Source of the DNA: Stentor roeselii | Lineage: Eukaryota > Ciliophora > Heterotrichea > Heterotrichida > Stentoridae | NCBI GenBank assembly: GCA_006503475.1 | Contig: RSEH01000332.1 | Location: forward strand, 1-44,402 | Direction of reading: 5' to 3' | DNA: 44,402 nt | Shown: positions 9,929-18,422 of the stretch, in pieces | Numbering within the stretch: position 1 is the first letter of the stretch | How the letters are laid out: every line of letters starts with the position of its first letter | The notes under the pieces: generated by a model | Told to the model about the DNA's origin: nothing | The model's database searches: none | Seen by the model: only the letters and a program-made list of their open reading frames with translations | Translations under genes and position numbers: made by a program

Positions 9929-11353
9929 TTAATCATTCATTTCCTTTCCATCCCACATTTCACTTCCAGGTCTCCAAAAATGAATCCCTCTATCAGCCGC
10001 TCCTTTAAAAACCAGACAAGCGACAAGCCCATCAACAAAAATCGGTTCATTAACAATGCACCCACCTTCAGTAAATTCCTGAACTTCTCGAACATTTAAA
10101 GTTTGTAAATTGACAACATTGCATTTTTTCATCTGTTGAGAGACTTCATTTTGACCTGCAAAGACAAGAACTTCATGTTCGCTGAACCTGACACTTCCCA
10201 GGACCATGCTTTGAAAAGTAAGGTTGAGTTCAAGAGTGACCCAGATGTTTTTTTCAATGAGGAACTTTTCACAGGACCTGGAGACTAAAGAGCCTCCATA
10301 TCGCCCGCCGAATAAATAAATTGATTTCTCGTTTTCATGGACCACGCCAGTTGATGAGTCTCGAGTTCTGTTCGTGGATGAAAGGATTTCCCAGATGTTG
10401 GCTTCTAAGGAAAACCTTTCCACTCGGTTTGTGTATTTGTTGTCATGGTCGCAACCACCGATGACGTAGACGTAGTCTTCGAAGTAAATCATGCAATGAT
10501 TCGCTCTTCCGAAGTGCATGTCTGGGAGTTGCTTGACTTGGAGACCAGGAAGTGAAATAAAAGTAGCTCGATGAAGACCTTTAGAATCTGCATCAACTCT
10601 ACCTCCACAGACAACGATTCCATCAGGGACGATAATACTTCTTGAAAAATGAGGAATCGTGTAATCCTTCACTTCTTCCTTACGACATCTAAACTCTTTA
10701 TCATAAAGATAAACGTATTTAGAGTTCCATTGAATCCAATGCAATACCAAAGGCCTTTCCTGAACTTTTCTCGGGTACTTCAAACCAGCAACGACCTTAG
10801 CCAAGTCTTTTCCCTGAAAATTTAAAACAAGTGATCGAAGAGTTTCACTGAATTTCAAGATTTTTTCCCTGCATTTCGAGTAAATGTAAGAAGAGCTTTT
10901 TTTTTGTAGTCGGGAAAAAAATCGAAGGAGTTTGTTGATGATTTCTTCGATTTCGCTTTTTTGTTCTTTGGCTTCTTGGAAGGCGAAACGGGAAAGGTAT
11001 TCAAGATTGTGAAGCTTTGGAACCATCTCAACTATCAGGTCTTCTATGCTTGAAAATGTGTGAGTGCTGTGAAGAGGCACGCAGAGTACGCAGAGAAGGG
11101 TGTTGCAGGTTGTGCAAACTAGTCTTTGCTTGTGGAAATGGAACTCACATTTGTCCCAGGAACCGATTTCGATTGTTGCTTGCTCTTTGATGTCGACTTG
11201 GATTGGAACTGGCTTTTTTGTTGATGGGAGCACAGAAGTAGCTAAACTCTCAACACAAGCATTACAAACCTTCTTCCCCTTGATCTCCGTGAAGCTTTCA
11301 GTCCTTTCAAAAATCGTTTTGACATCACATAAAAAACAGTGAGAAGTGGTCAT
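9929..11353 (-). CDS. B-box zinc finger protein with kelch repeats
   Basis: A 474-residue protein. I chose the ATG giving MTTSHCFLCD; the open frame extends only five codons further to a TTG. An N-terminal zinc-binding element uses C6, C9, C30 and C33. A B-box follows with C69, H72 (or H74), C80, C83, C88, C91, H95 and H98. Residues ~105-190 form a coiled coil, and the last ~250 residues hold kelch-type blades (for example VYVIGGCDHDNKYTNRVERF and IYLFGGRYGG). The order zinc finger, B-box, coil, beta-propeller is TRIM-like, although no complete RING is visible, so ubiquitin ligase activity is doubtful. A protein-interaction role is likely. It is divergent from the PKA gene, with 52 bp between the starts. 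Confidence 0.88.
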   Translation of the reverse strand: MTTSHCFLCDVKTIFERTESFTEIKGKKVCNACVESLATSVLPSTKKPVPIQVDIKEQATIEIGSWDKCEFHFHKQRLVCTTCNTLLCVLCVPLHSTHTFSSIEDLIVEMVPKLHNLEYLSRFAFQEAKEQKSEIEEIINKLLRFFSRLQKKSSSYIYSKCREKILKFSETLRSLVLNFQGKDLAKVVAGLKYPRKVQERPLVLHWIQWNSKYVYLYDKEFRCRKEEVKDYTIPHFSRSIIVPDGIVVCGGRVDADSKGLHRATFISLPGLQVKQLPDMHFGRANHCMIYFEDYVYVIGGCDHDNKYTNRVERFSLEANIWEILSSTNRTRDSSTGVVHENEKSIYLFGGRYGGSLVSRSCEKFLIEKNIWVTLELNLTFQSMVLGSVRFSEHEVLVFAGQNEVSQQMKKCNVVNLQTLNVREVQEFTEGGCIVNEPIFVDGLVACLVFKGAADRGIHFWRPGSEMWDGKEMND

Positions 11354-11405
11354 TATATCTTCCTTCAAATGGAACTTTAAAATAATTCAAACCTTCCTCA
11401 TATAA

Positions 11406-12377
11406 ATGAAACCAGCCAGAAACAAGTTCAACTTAGACGACTTCGAAATCCTTTCCACTCTCGGAACAGGTACCTTCGGGCGAGTTCGTCTCGTGAAGTT
11501 AAAAGCGAATCCAAAGTACCCTCCTTTCGCTTTGAAGATGTTAAAGAAAACTGTCGTGTTGAAATTGAAGCAGCTGGACCACATCAAGTCGGAAAAGTCA
11601 GTCTTAGAGCGAGTGAAGCATCCTTTTATCATCACCTTGCTAGCGACTTTCCAAGACTCGACCTTTATCTACATGTTGCTCGAGTATATCTGTGGAGGTG
11701 AGCTTTTTTCCAGACTTCGTCGAGAAGGAAGGTTTTCAAATGATGTGGCTTTGTTTTATATCTGTGAAATCGTCTTGGCTTTTGAGTATCTTCATTCTTT
11801 GAACATCGCTTATCGTGACTTGAAGCCGGAAAATATTTTGATTGATAAAGAAGGACATGTCAAAATCACTGACTTTGGGTTTGCTAAACATTTGAATGAT
11901 AAAACTTATACTTTGTGTGGTACTCCTGAGTATCTTGCTCCTGAAATCATTCAGAATAGAGGACATCATTTTGCGGTTGATTGGTGGGCTTTAGGGATTT
12001 TGATTTATGAGATGATTGCTGGGTTTCCTCCTTTTTATGATGAAACGCCGGTTAGGATTTATGAGAAGATTTTATCGGGAAGAATTGAGTTTTCTAAGGT
12101 TTTTAATAAAGTGGTAAAAGACATCATCAAGAAATTCCTTCAAGAAAACCCAAACAAAAGATACGGCTGTGGTGTAAAAGGAATCGATGCTGTAAAACGG
12201 CACAAATGGTTTCGTGGAGTAGACTGGACCGTAGTCCTCCGAAGAGAGATCCCTCCACCCTGGGTCCCTGAAGTGAGAAGCATGGACGACACTCACTTTT
12301 TTGACAACTACCCAGATTCAGTAGACTTTGTACCGCCACCTCCTCCTGACATCAATGCATTATTTAAAGATTTTTAA
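11406..12377 (+). CDS. PKAc: cAMP-dependent protein kinase catalytic subunit (PKA-C, AGC family)
   Basis: A Ser/Thr kinase of 323 residues, starting at the first ATG. Glycine loop G20-T-G22-T-F-G25; ATP lysine K44 in FALKMLKK; catalytic YRDLKPEN with D138; DFG at 156-158; activation loop TYTLCGTPEYLAPEI with T169 at the place of PKA Thr197. The C-tail wraps to an end of FKDF, the hydrophobic motif that terminates true PKA-C subunits, which argues against PKG or Akt. It lacks an N-terminal myristoylation site. The stop is 3 bp from the stop of the convergent K+ channel gene. A regulatory subunit is not in this window. Confidence 0.95.
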   Translation: MKPARNKFNLDDFEILSTLGTGTFGRVRLVKLKANPKYPPFALKMLKKTVVLKLKQLDHIKSEKSVLERVKHPFIITLLATFQDSTFIYMLLEYICGGELFSRLRREGRFSNDVALFYICEIVLAFEYLHSLNIAYRDLKPENILIDKEGHVKITDFGFAKHLNDKTYTLCGTPEYLAPEIIQNRGHHFAVDWWALGILIYEMIAGFPPFYDETPVRIYEKILSGRIEFSKVFNKVVKDIIKKFLQENPNKRYGCGVKGIDAVKRHKWFRGVDWTVVLRREIPPPWVPEVRSMDDTHFFDNYPDSVDFVPPPPPDINALFKDF

Positions 12378-12380
12378 TAG

Positions 12381-13862
12381 TTACTCTATTGAAAAAACAC
12401 TGCAAGAAGGACTTTTTCCAGTTGTTGGAGAGTTTATAGTTTTCCTCACAAACATTTTTTTAACAGCGATTTTTTTTCTCTTAGCGAAAACACGAATATC
12501 AGGAATAACCAAAAAACTTGATTTTTTTTCTTGTTCCTCGAAAAACTTCTCTAATACTCCAAGTCTATCCATGAAAAATTTCATCCTTCTGTGATTAACA
12601 ACAGAAGAATTTATCATTTTTCTCCCTTTTCTCAGAACATTTTCTACATTTTCCAGTAGTTTTAAACTAGAAACCATTTTTTTCGACATGATTTTTCCTG
12701 ATTCTTCAAGCTGGTCTTCTAAACTGAGGTTTATTTGATTTAAGTATTTTTTTCTGGACCATTTGAATTTTTTCGCAAGTTCTAGAACTTCGAATTTTTT
12801 TGAAACAGTTGAATGAAGACTTTTCCAGTATTTTTGAATGAGTTCAGCAGCTTTAGGAGCGAGTTTTTTCTGGACTTTCGCTTTGTACCTGATGAAACTT
12901 GATGTTTTTGCTTCTTTTTCTGATAAAGAAGTCATGTTTCTCACTGCAATGACACTGTAGGAAAAAATAAAAACTCCTAAAATTGAAGCAATTCCTGAAA
13001 TGCCTCGTCCGATGTGAGTCTTTGGAAAGACTTCCCCATAGCCGATTGTGCTTTCAGTGGTAAAAGCGAGCCACAGGCCGTTCCAAAGAGAAAGTTTTGA
13101 TTGTTTTTCGAAAACTCGCAAAAATGTTCCAAAGGCTGCTAAACTTGTTAAAAAAGTGAAAAGAAAAGATGTGAAAGTGTTTTTGAAGAGAAGGGCTTTT
13201 AGGATGAATTTTATGTTGTTTTCTTTTTCGAAAAATAAAGACATTAGGTTTGAATTGTGCCGTGCTTTGAAGGACTGCTGAGCTATGAATAGGATTATGA
13301 ATTTTAGCTTGAAGAAGTAAAAAGGAAATAATAAGTCGGAACTTGAGAGGATTGAATGGAAACCTAGCTGGGTGAAGGTTAAAGAGAAGGAGATACCTGG
13401 AGGATGATGTAACATGCTGATAGTCAAGTCATACAAAAGATACTTAAAACGAGGCCAACTTCGAAATAAATTCTTCACATTAGAAGATAAGCTACTATAA
13501 GCCTGGTCCTCAATCATCAAGTGAATAATCATCACATTAATCGAATGCATCAAAGAAATCATCAAATTAACCCCTCTAATCAAATTCACCGAACTTGTTA
13601 CTTTAAAATCTTGTTCAAAAACCTCTTCAGTTTCAAAATAAGACAAAACCAAAGAAGCAAGACTAAAACAAAACGATAAAAACCCCAACCATCTTAAATT
13701 TTGACTAGCATGTTGATAAATTCTCTTTTGAATTGATTTTCGCTCTTTAATTGTAACTTTCGATAAAACCACTTTCTGCGTTGTACCTGACTGAATCAAA
13801 GTATTGCATTTTCTAATAATTGTTCCTTTTCTACTTAATTTCCCTTGAACAGCAGGAATCAT
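12381..13862 (-). CDS. SK-type (KCNN) calcium-activated potassium channel
   Basis: A 493-residue channel subunit from ATG to TAA. It has a basic N-terminal tail, six hydrophobic segments between about 50 and 310, and a pore with selectivity filter TIGYGE at about 272-277. The SK features are the HHPPG sequence in the S3 region (SK channels have HPIPG) and a proximal C-tail beginning NMTSLSEKEAK, about residues 305-370, that matches the calmodulin-binding region of SK channels (ELTKAEKHVHNFM type). By analogy, Ca2+ acts through bound calmodulin and opens the channel independently of voltage. S4 lacks a regular arginine ladder. In ciliates, Ca2+-activated K+ currents control ciliary reversal; a role in that here is inferred. 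Confidence 0.88.
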   Translation of the reverse strand: MIPAVQGKLSRKGTIIRKCNTLIQSGTTQKVVLSKVTIKERKSIQKRIYQHASQNLRWLGFLSFCFSLASLVLSYFETEEVFEQDFKVTSSVNLIRGVNLMISLMHSINVMIIHLMIEDQAYSSLSSNVKNLFRSWPRFKYLLYDLTISMLHHPPGISFSLTFTQLGFHSILSSSDLLFPFYFFKLKFIILFIAQQSFKARHNSNLMSLFFEKENNIKFILKALLFKNTFTSFLFTFLTSLAAFGTFLRVFEKQSKLSLWNGLWLAFTTESTIGYGEVFPKTHIGRGISGIASILGVFIFSYSVIAVRNMTSLSEKEAKTSSFIRYKAKVQKKLAPKAAELIQKYWKSLHSTVSKKFEVLELAKKFKWSRKKYLNQINLSLEDQLEESGKIMSKKMVSSLKLLENVENVLRKGRKMINSSVVNHRRMKFFMDRLGVLEKFFEEQEKKSSFLVIPDIRVFAKRKKIAVKKMFVRKTINSPTTGKSPSCSVFSIE

Positions 13863-13986
13863 TTATGAAAGATTTTCCTGAATCAACTAAATCTAAAACC
13901 TCATCTGAAGATCGAAATATTTAAATGAAAACTTCTTTAAAAACAACTTCTTATCCTACAAAAATCCTTAATTAACTCTAACCTAA

Positions 13987-14442
13987 TTAAAACACCAGAC
14001 ACTTGTTAGTACAGCTGCAGTTAACTTCTTTATTATCAACATCTTGAAGATTCTGAGAATTTCCACAATTTTCTTCAAGGTTCTGAATCATTGTTTTAAG
14101 TTCTGAGTTCTGCTCTTTTTTTAACTGCAGAATTTCATTCGTTGAGCTGATATCGATGTTCATTTTATTGATATCGCTTTGAAGACTTGATATCTTTTTC
14201 ACCAGAATGCAATGTAAACAAGAGTCAGAAGCTGAAGGATTGTGCTTTAAAGGATCGTCTTCACTGATGATGGATTCTTCGATACCCAGTTCTTTGATGA
14301 GGTTTTTAAGCAGGGTGTTATCGTCGTTGTCTTCCATTTCTGGCTCGTAAGCTGGAGTCTTGCTGAGGATTTCATCTGTTGGGGAACTTGCTTTGCTGAT
14401 GGTGATCGTTGGAAGTGCCTGTTTATATGAAAAATTATCCAT
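13987..14442 (-). CDS. Small acidic coiled-coil protein with CaaX-like end (CLVF)
   Basis: A 151-residue ORF from ATG (MDNFSYKQ) to TAA. Residues 40-75 are acidic. Residues ~82-125 are a short coiled coil (ISSLQSDINKMNID), preceded by a C-x2-C pair (CLHC). The C-terminus is cysteine-rich and ends K-C-L-V-F, a CaaX-type tetrapeptide with Phe at X, compatible with geranylgeranylation. The ending resembles K-C-L-I-L of the gene at 7741. It has no other recognisable domain. It is divergent from the RCC1-repeat gene, with the start codons 83 bp apart (155 bp if the downstream ATG of that gene is used). Confidence 0.65.
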   Translation of the reverse strand: MDNFSYKQALPTITISKASSPTDEILSKTPAYEPEMEDNDDNTLLKNLIKELGIEESIISEDDPLKHNPSASDSCLHCILVKKISSLQSDINKMNIDISSTNEILQLKKEQNSELKTMIQNLEENCGNSQNLQDVDNKEVNCSCTNKCLVF

Positions 14443-14525
14443 TTATATAACTATCAGCAAAGGCATTAACAAGACGCTGAAACCTTCAAAGCACTTTTTT
14501 CTCAGTTTTCGAAAAATTTATCTTT

Positions 14526-15677
14526 ATGAAAAATTTTAAGTTTCATTCTCTTTTTCCAGAAACTCTTCATGTCTCAATCATCAATTTTCTTATTATTATG
14601 AACAAGGGAAAAGTTTACACCTTTGGCCTTGGAAAAAATGGAGAACTCGGAACTGCTTCAAAGTCAACAAAAGAAATCCTTCCCTATCAAGTGACCAAGT
14701 TACCCCCTTGCATCTCAGTAAGTGCAGGTGGAAGTTTCAGCTTAATCTTAACATCCACCGGTGAAGTCCTATCATCAGGTAAAGGAAAGCACGGAAGAAC
14801 TGGTTTAGGAGATGAAAGAAACGTATCAACTTTTACAAGAGTTCCAATTAACACAAGAATAACTCAAATATCAGCAGGTTACTGGCATTCACTTCTTCTT
14901 GACAGTGATTTTCAGGTCTGGTCATGCGGGTACAACAACTACGGCCAGCTGGGAATAAACTCGACAATCAGTTCATCATCCTTTCTCCCTACAGGAGTGC
15001 AAGCTTCGATGATATCAGCCGGCGGGCATGTTTCTCTTTGCATCTCTTTGGACTCTAAGCTTCTCTCATGTGGAAAAATAAGCGGCCACCCTTCAAACCC
15101 GAGTCGATTCTCACAAGTCGCACATCTCGACGAAGTTACTTTTATTGATGCAGGGCAAGTGCATGTCGCTTGTATTTCCTCTGGAAGGCTCTTTACTTGG
15201 GGCAACAACACCTGGGGACAACTCGGCCATTCAGGGACTCGAAGTGTCGAAGTCCCTACTCAAGTTAACACCCTGCAGGGAGTCGCTATTGTAAAGGTCT
15301 CTTGCTCGAAAGGTGAAAAAAACGCAAGTACTGGCTGCATTGATTGTGAAAGAAGAGTTTTCATGTGGGGGTCTGGGTATAAAGGAAAACTTGGACTTGA
15401 CTCGTCTTGGTCACATGAAGACCCTGCTGATCGCTTGAATCCTGAAGTGATTCAAGGATTTTTAGCTGATTCTATTGAATTAGGTGGAATTCACTCATCT
15501 GCTATTTCAGAAGGAAGAGTTTTCACTTGGGGCTGTGGAAGTGATGGAAGGATTGGACATCCTGAAGTGGAAGGACATCGATATTTGTATAAAGAACCTT
15601 TGCCTAGACCTATTGACGGGTTGACTGGCGCGATACAGATATCAAGTAGCTATTACCATAACATTATCTTAAGTTAA
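14526..15677 (+). CDS. RCC1-repeat beta-propeller protein
   Basis: A 383-residue ORF ending in TAA. Seven RCC1-type blades follow one another from residue ~27, with the usual W/F-G-x-G-x-x-G-x-L-G pattern: TFGLGKNGELG, SSGKGKHGRTG, SCGYNNYGQLG, TWGNNTWGQLG, MWGSGYKGKLG, TWGCGSDGRIG. The start is uncertain. The first in-frame ATG is at 14526, but the 24 residues it adds are T-rich in DNA and hydrophobic, and the propeller begins right after a second ATG at 14598 (MNKGKVYTFG), so 14598 may be the true start. Single-domain RCC1-like proteins act as Ran GEFs or as generic binding platforms; the Ran-specific role cannot be claimed. Confidence 0.88.
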   Translation: MKNFKFHSLFPETLHVSIINFLIIMNKGKVYTFGLGKNGELGTASKSTKEILPYQVTKLPPCISVSAGGSFSLILTSTGEVLSSGKGKHGRTGLGDERNVSTFTRVPINTRITQISAGYWHSLLLDSDFQVWSCGYNNYGQLGINSTISSSSFLPTGVQASMISAGGHVSLCISLDSKLLSCGKISGHPSNPSRFSQVAHLDEVTFIDAGQVHVACISSGRLFTWGNNTWGQLGHSGTRSVEVPTQVNTLQGVAIVKVSCSKGEKNASTGCIDCERRVFMWGSGYKGKLGLDSSWSHEDPADRLNPEVIQGFLADSIELGGIHSSAISEGRVFTWGCGSDGRIGHPEVEGHRYLYKEPLPRPIDGLTGAIQISSSYYHNIILS

Positions 15678-15742
15678 GTGATATTAGCTAATCCTGAAAC
15701 AAGGTAAATTTAACCTCTCGAATAAGATTTCCCATCTTTATA

Positions 15743-16888
15743 ATGAGTTTCATCGAGCCAAAGAGTGGAGTCGCTCCAAAGGTTGACACATCTTCCTGGC
15801 CTCTTCTATTAAAAGTAAAAGAAAGTTAGAATATAGAAGCATTGAATACTCGCACAAATCACTACACCCCCATACCTGCAGGGCATTCACCTCAGTCACG
15901 ACCTTTGAAAGAATATCTGAAATATGGAGTGATCAACTTGGATAAACCTTCGAATCCTTCTTCACATGAAGTAGTCGCATGGATTAAAAAGATCTTGAAA
16001 GTGGAAAAAACAGGCCATTCAGGAACTCTTGACCCGAAAGTGACAGGTTGTCTTATTGTTTGTATTGACAGAGCCACTCGTTTAGTCAAATCGCAGCAGT
16101 CTGCAGGGAAAGAATACGTCTGCGTCGTTCGACTTCATGAAACTCTTGATAGCGAAAAGACATTATTAAAAGCGTTATCTAAACTTACTGGCCCTTGCTT
16201 TCAAAAGCCTCCGGTTATTGCTGCGGTCAAGCGGGAACTTCGCATTAGAAATATCTATGATATGAAACTTTATGAATTTAAGACTGATTCTGACCTTGCT
16301 GTGTTTTGGATCAGCTGTGAAGCTGGCACTTATGTGAGGACTCTTTGTGTTCATTTAGGATTGCTTCTGGGTGTTGGAGCTCATATGCAAGAACTTCGCA
16401 GGGTTCGTTCAGGAGCTTTAACCGAGAATGAAACACTAGTCACAATGCACGATGTTCTAGACGCTCAATGGTTATACGAGCACACTGGTGACGAAAGCTA
16501 TTTAAGAAGAGTAGTAATGCCTCTTGAATACCTTCTAATCGGTTACCCTCGAATCGTAGTGAAAGACAGTTCAGTAAACGCGATTTGCTATGGCGCGAAA
16601 CTAATGATTCCAGGAGTTCTAAAGTACGCCGACGGTATCGAGCAAGGAAAAGAAGTCGTGTTGATGACGACGAAAGGAGAAGCCATCGCTTTAGGCATCG
16701 CTGAAATGACAACAGCAATCATTTCTGACTGCGACCACGGAGTGGTCGCCAAAATAAAAAGAGTCATCATGGACCGTGAGACTTACCCAAGACGATGGGG
16801 ACTAGGTCCAAAGGCTCTTGAAAAGAAACAACTCATTCTCGCTGGAGTCCTTGACCAGTACGGCCGACCTTTAAGTAGTAATTCTTAG
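15743..16888 (+). CDS. CBF5: Dyskerin/Cbf5, H/ACA snoRNP pseudouridine synthase (one 15-nt intron)
   Basis: Catalyses rRNA and snRNA pseudouridylation within H/ACA ribonucleoproteins in the nucleolus. Exon 1 is 15743-15814 (24 codons, ending [10 protein letters not shown]) and exon 2 is 15830-16888. Joining them restores the family sequence before NTRTNHYTP, which otherwise has no ATG. The protein is 376 residues. The TruB-type active-site segment [11 protein letters not shown] carries the catalytic Asp at 92; further family blocks are [23 protein letters not shown] and [10 protein letters not shown]. The PUA domain spans ~265-345. It stops shortly after [10 protein letters not shown], whereas human dyskerin is ~514 residues with a lysine-rich tail. 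The stop codon overlaps that of the convergent PGK gene. Confidence 0.96.
15815..15829 (+). other. 15-nt intron in dyskerin gene
   Basis: GTAAAAGAAAGTTAG. Starts GTAA, ends TAG, A at position 10. Removing it joins PLLLK to NIEAL in frame, as in the conserved dyskerin N-terminus; being 15 nt it is frame-neutral but carries an in-frame TAG. Confidence 0.95.
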
Positions 16889-18129
16889 CTAGTTGATAAA
16901 GCAGAGATTCCAGGAAGTACTTTCCCTTCAAGCAATTCTAAAGAAGCACCTCCTCCTGTGCTGATATGACTGATCTTCCTCGCCAACTCGCCTTGGCCCT
17001 GCACAAAAGAAGCAGTATCGCCGCCTCCAACGATGCTCACCAAGTTCGGGTGTTTTACAATCGCTTCGAACAGGCCTTGAGAGCCACTTTTATAAAGCGG
17101 GTTTTCAAAAAAGCCAGGCGGTCCATTCCAAATGACAGTACCTGCTCTATTTACTACTTCAGTGAACAATTTCACTGAAGCTGGCCCGATGTCAAGTCCC
17201 ATTAAGCCAGGAGGAATTTCAGTTGTTCCAAGGACTGGCTGGTCATTCGAGTCTCCACTTTTTCCACACCAAAAATCAACGGGAAGATGAATATTTTTAC
17301 CAGAGTTCTTCGCAGTTAACATGATATTTTCTATCGTTCCAGCAGAGTCTTTATCGAAAAGAGACTGACTGATGGAGTATTTTTGAAGAACTTGTTTGAA
17401 AGTAAAGCACATTCCGCCTGCGATGATCATTTCGTCTGATAATTTGATTAAATTCATGATTAAAGGGATTTTGTCTTTTACCTTTGCACCTCCGAGGATT
17501 ACTAGTAAAGGACGCTTTGGATTTTCAATGGCTTGTGAGAAGTAAGACAGTTCTTTTGACATTAAAAAACCTGCTGCTCGCACTTTTAAGTCGATTCCGA
17601 CGACTGAACTGTGGGCTCTGTGTGCTGTTCCGAAAGCGTCGTTTACGTAGATGTCTCCCAGTTCGGTGAGACTTTTACGGAATGCTGAGATATTTTCAGG
17701 ACTTGCTTTTTTTTTGGTACCGTCAGGCTGCTTGACGCTGCCTTCTTCTTCTAAGTGATAGCGAAGGTTTTCTAAGAGAATGATTGAACCTGATTTAGGT
17801 AAACGACAGGCTTCTTCAACCTCAGGACCGACGCAATCAGGCAAGAACTGAACTTCGGTGCCGAGCAGTCTATTGAGTTCTGGGATCAGAGGCCTCAGAG
17901 AGTACTTCGGGTTCACTTCCCCATCAGGACGGCCCAGGTGGCTCATTAAGACCACACTTTTCGCACCTGCTTGACGGACAAAATTAATTGACTCCAATGT
18001 TGATGTGATTCTGGTCAAGTCGTTGATTTTCCCGTTTTTTATTGGAACGTTGAAGTCTACTCGCATTAATACTCGGTTCGCTCTTAATTTTGGAACGATT
18101 TGATCAAGCCGTAGCTTGCTTGCCAGCAT
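16885..18129 (-). CDS. PGK: Phosphoglycerate kinase
   Basis: Glycolytic enzyme that transfers the phosphate of 1,3-bisphosphoglycerate to ADP. The 414-residue length is standard for the family. The start is the ATG of [11 protein letters not shown]; the open frame runs ten codons higher, but only to a TTG. N-lobe motifs: [11 protein letters not shown] (substrate-binding Arg and Asp), SHLGRPDG and LLENLRYH. The hinge and nucleotide lobe carry LGGAKVKDK, a WNGPPG block and the phosphate-binding GGGDTAS. No organelle targeting extension is visible, so it is probably cytosolic. Its TAA overlaps the TAG of dyskerin on the opposite strand by 4 nt in total. Confidence 0.97.
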   Translation of the reverse strand: MLASKLRLDQIVPKLRANRVLMRVDFNVPIKNGKINDLTRITSTLESINFVRQAGAKSVVLMSHLGRPDGEVNPKYSLRPLIPELNRLLGTEVQFLPDCVGPEVEEACRLPKSGSIILLENLRYHLEEEGSVKQPDGTKKKASPENISAFRKSLTELGDIYVNDAFGTAHRAHSSVVGIDLKVRAAGFLMSKELSYFSQAIENPKRPLLVILGGAKVKDKIPLIMNLIKLSDEMIIAGGMCFTFKQVLQKYSISQSLFDKDSAGTIENIMLTAKNSGKNIHLPVDFWCGKSGDSNDQPVLGTTEIPPGLMGLDIGPASVKLFTEVVNRAGTVIWNGPPGFFENPLYKSGSQGLFEAIVKHPNLVSIVGGGDTASFVQGQGELARKISHISTGGGASLELLEGKVLPGISALSTS

Positions 18130-18422
18130 TTTTTTATACCATTCATTTGGTATGATCAAGGTTTAATTAGAATTTTCTTTTATGATTTCCAAGAGATTGG
18201 TAAAGGAAAATGAAAAGGCTGAGATTTTTTTATTACTTGAAGGAGAAAATAAAGAATATTTCAAAAGAAAGACTTTCTTTATCTAGAACTCAGGATTTTT
18301 TTAAACAATAAGAATTGTCCAAAACTCAAAACAATTCAAAATTCTTTAAATATTATTTTCGAGTATTTTTTCAAAAAATCTGAAATTTTTTGTTTCAAGT
18401 CAGCAGATTATCTTCCAAATGT

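Noticed and set aside
9929-11353. Full TRIM-type RING ubiquitin ligase
   Set aside because: The N-terminal element has only four clear zinc ligands (C6, C9, C30, C33), not the eight of a RING.
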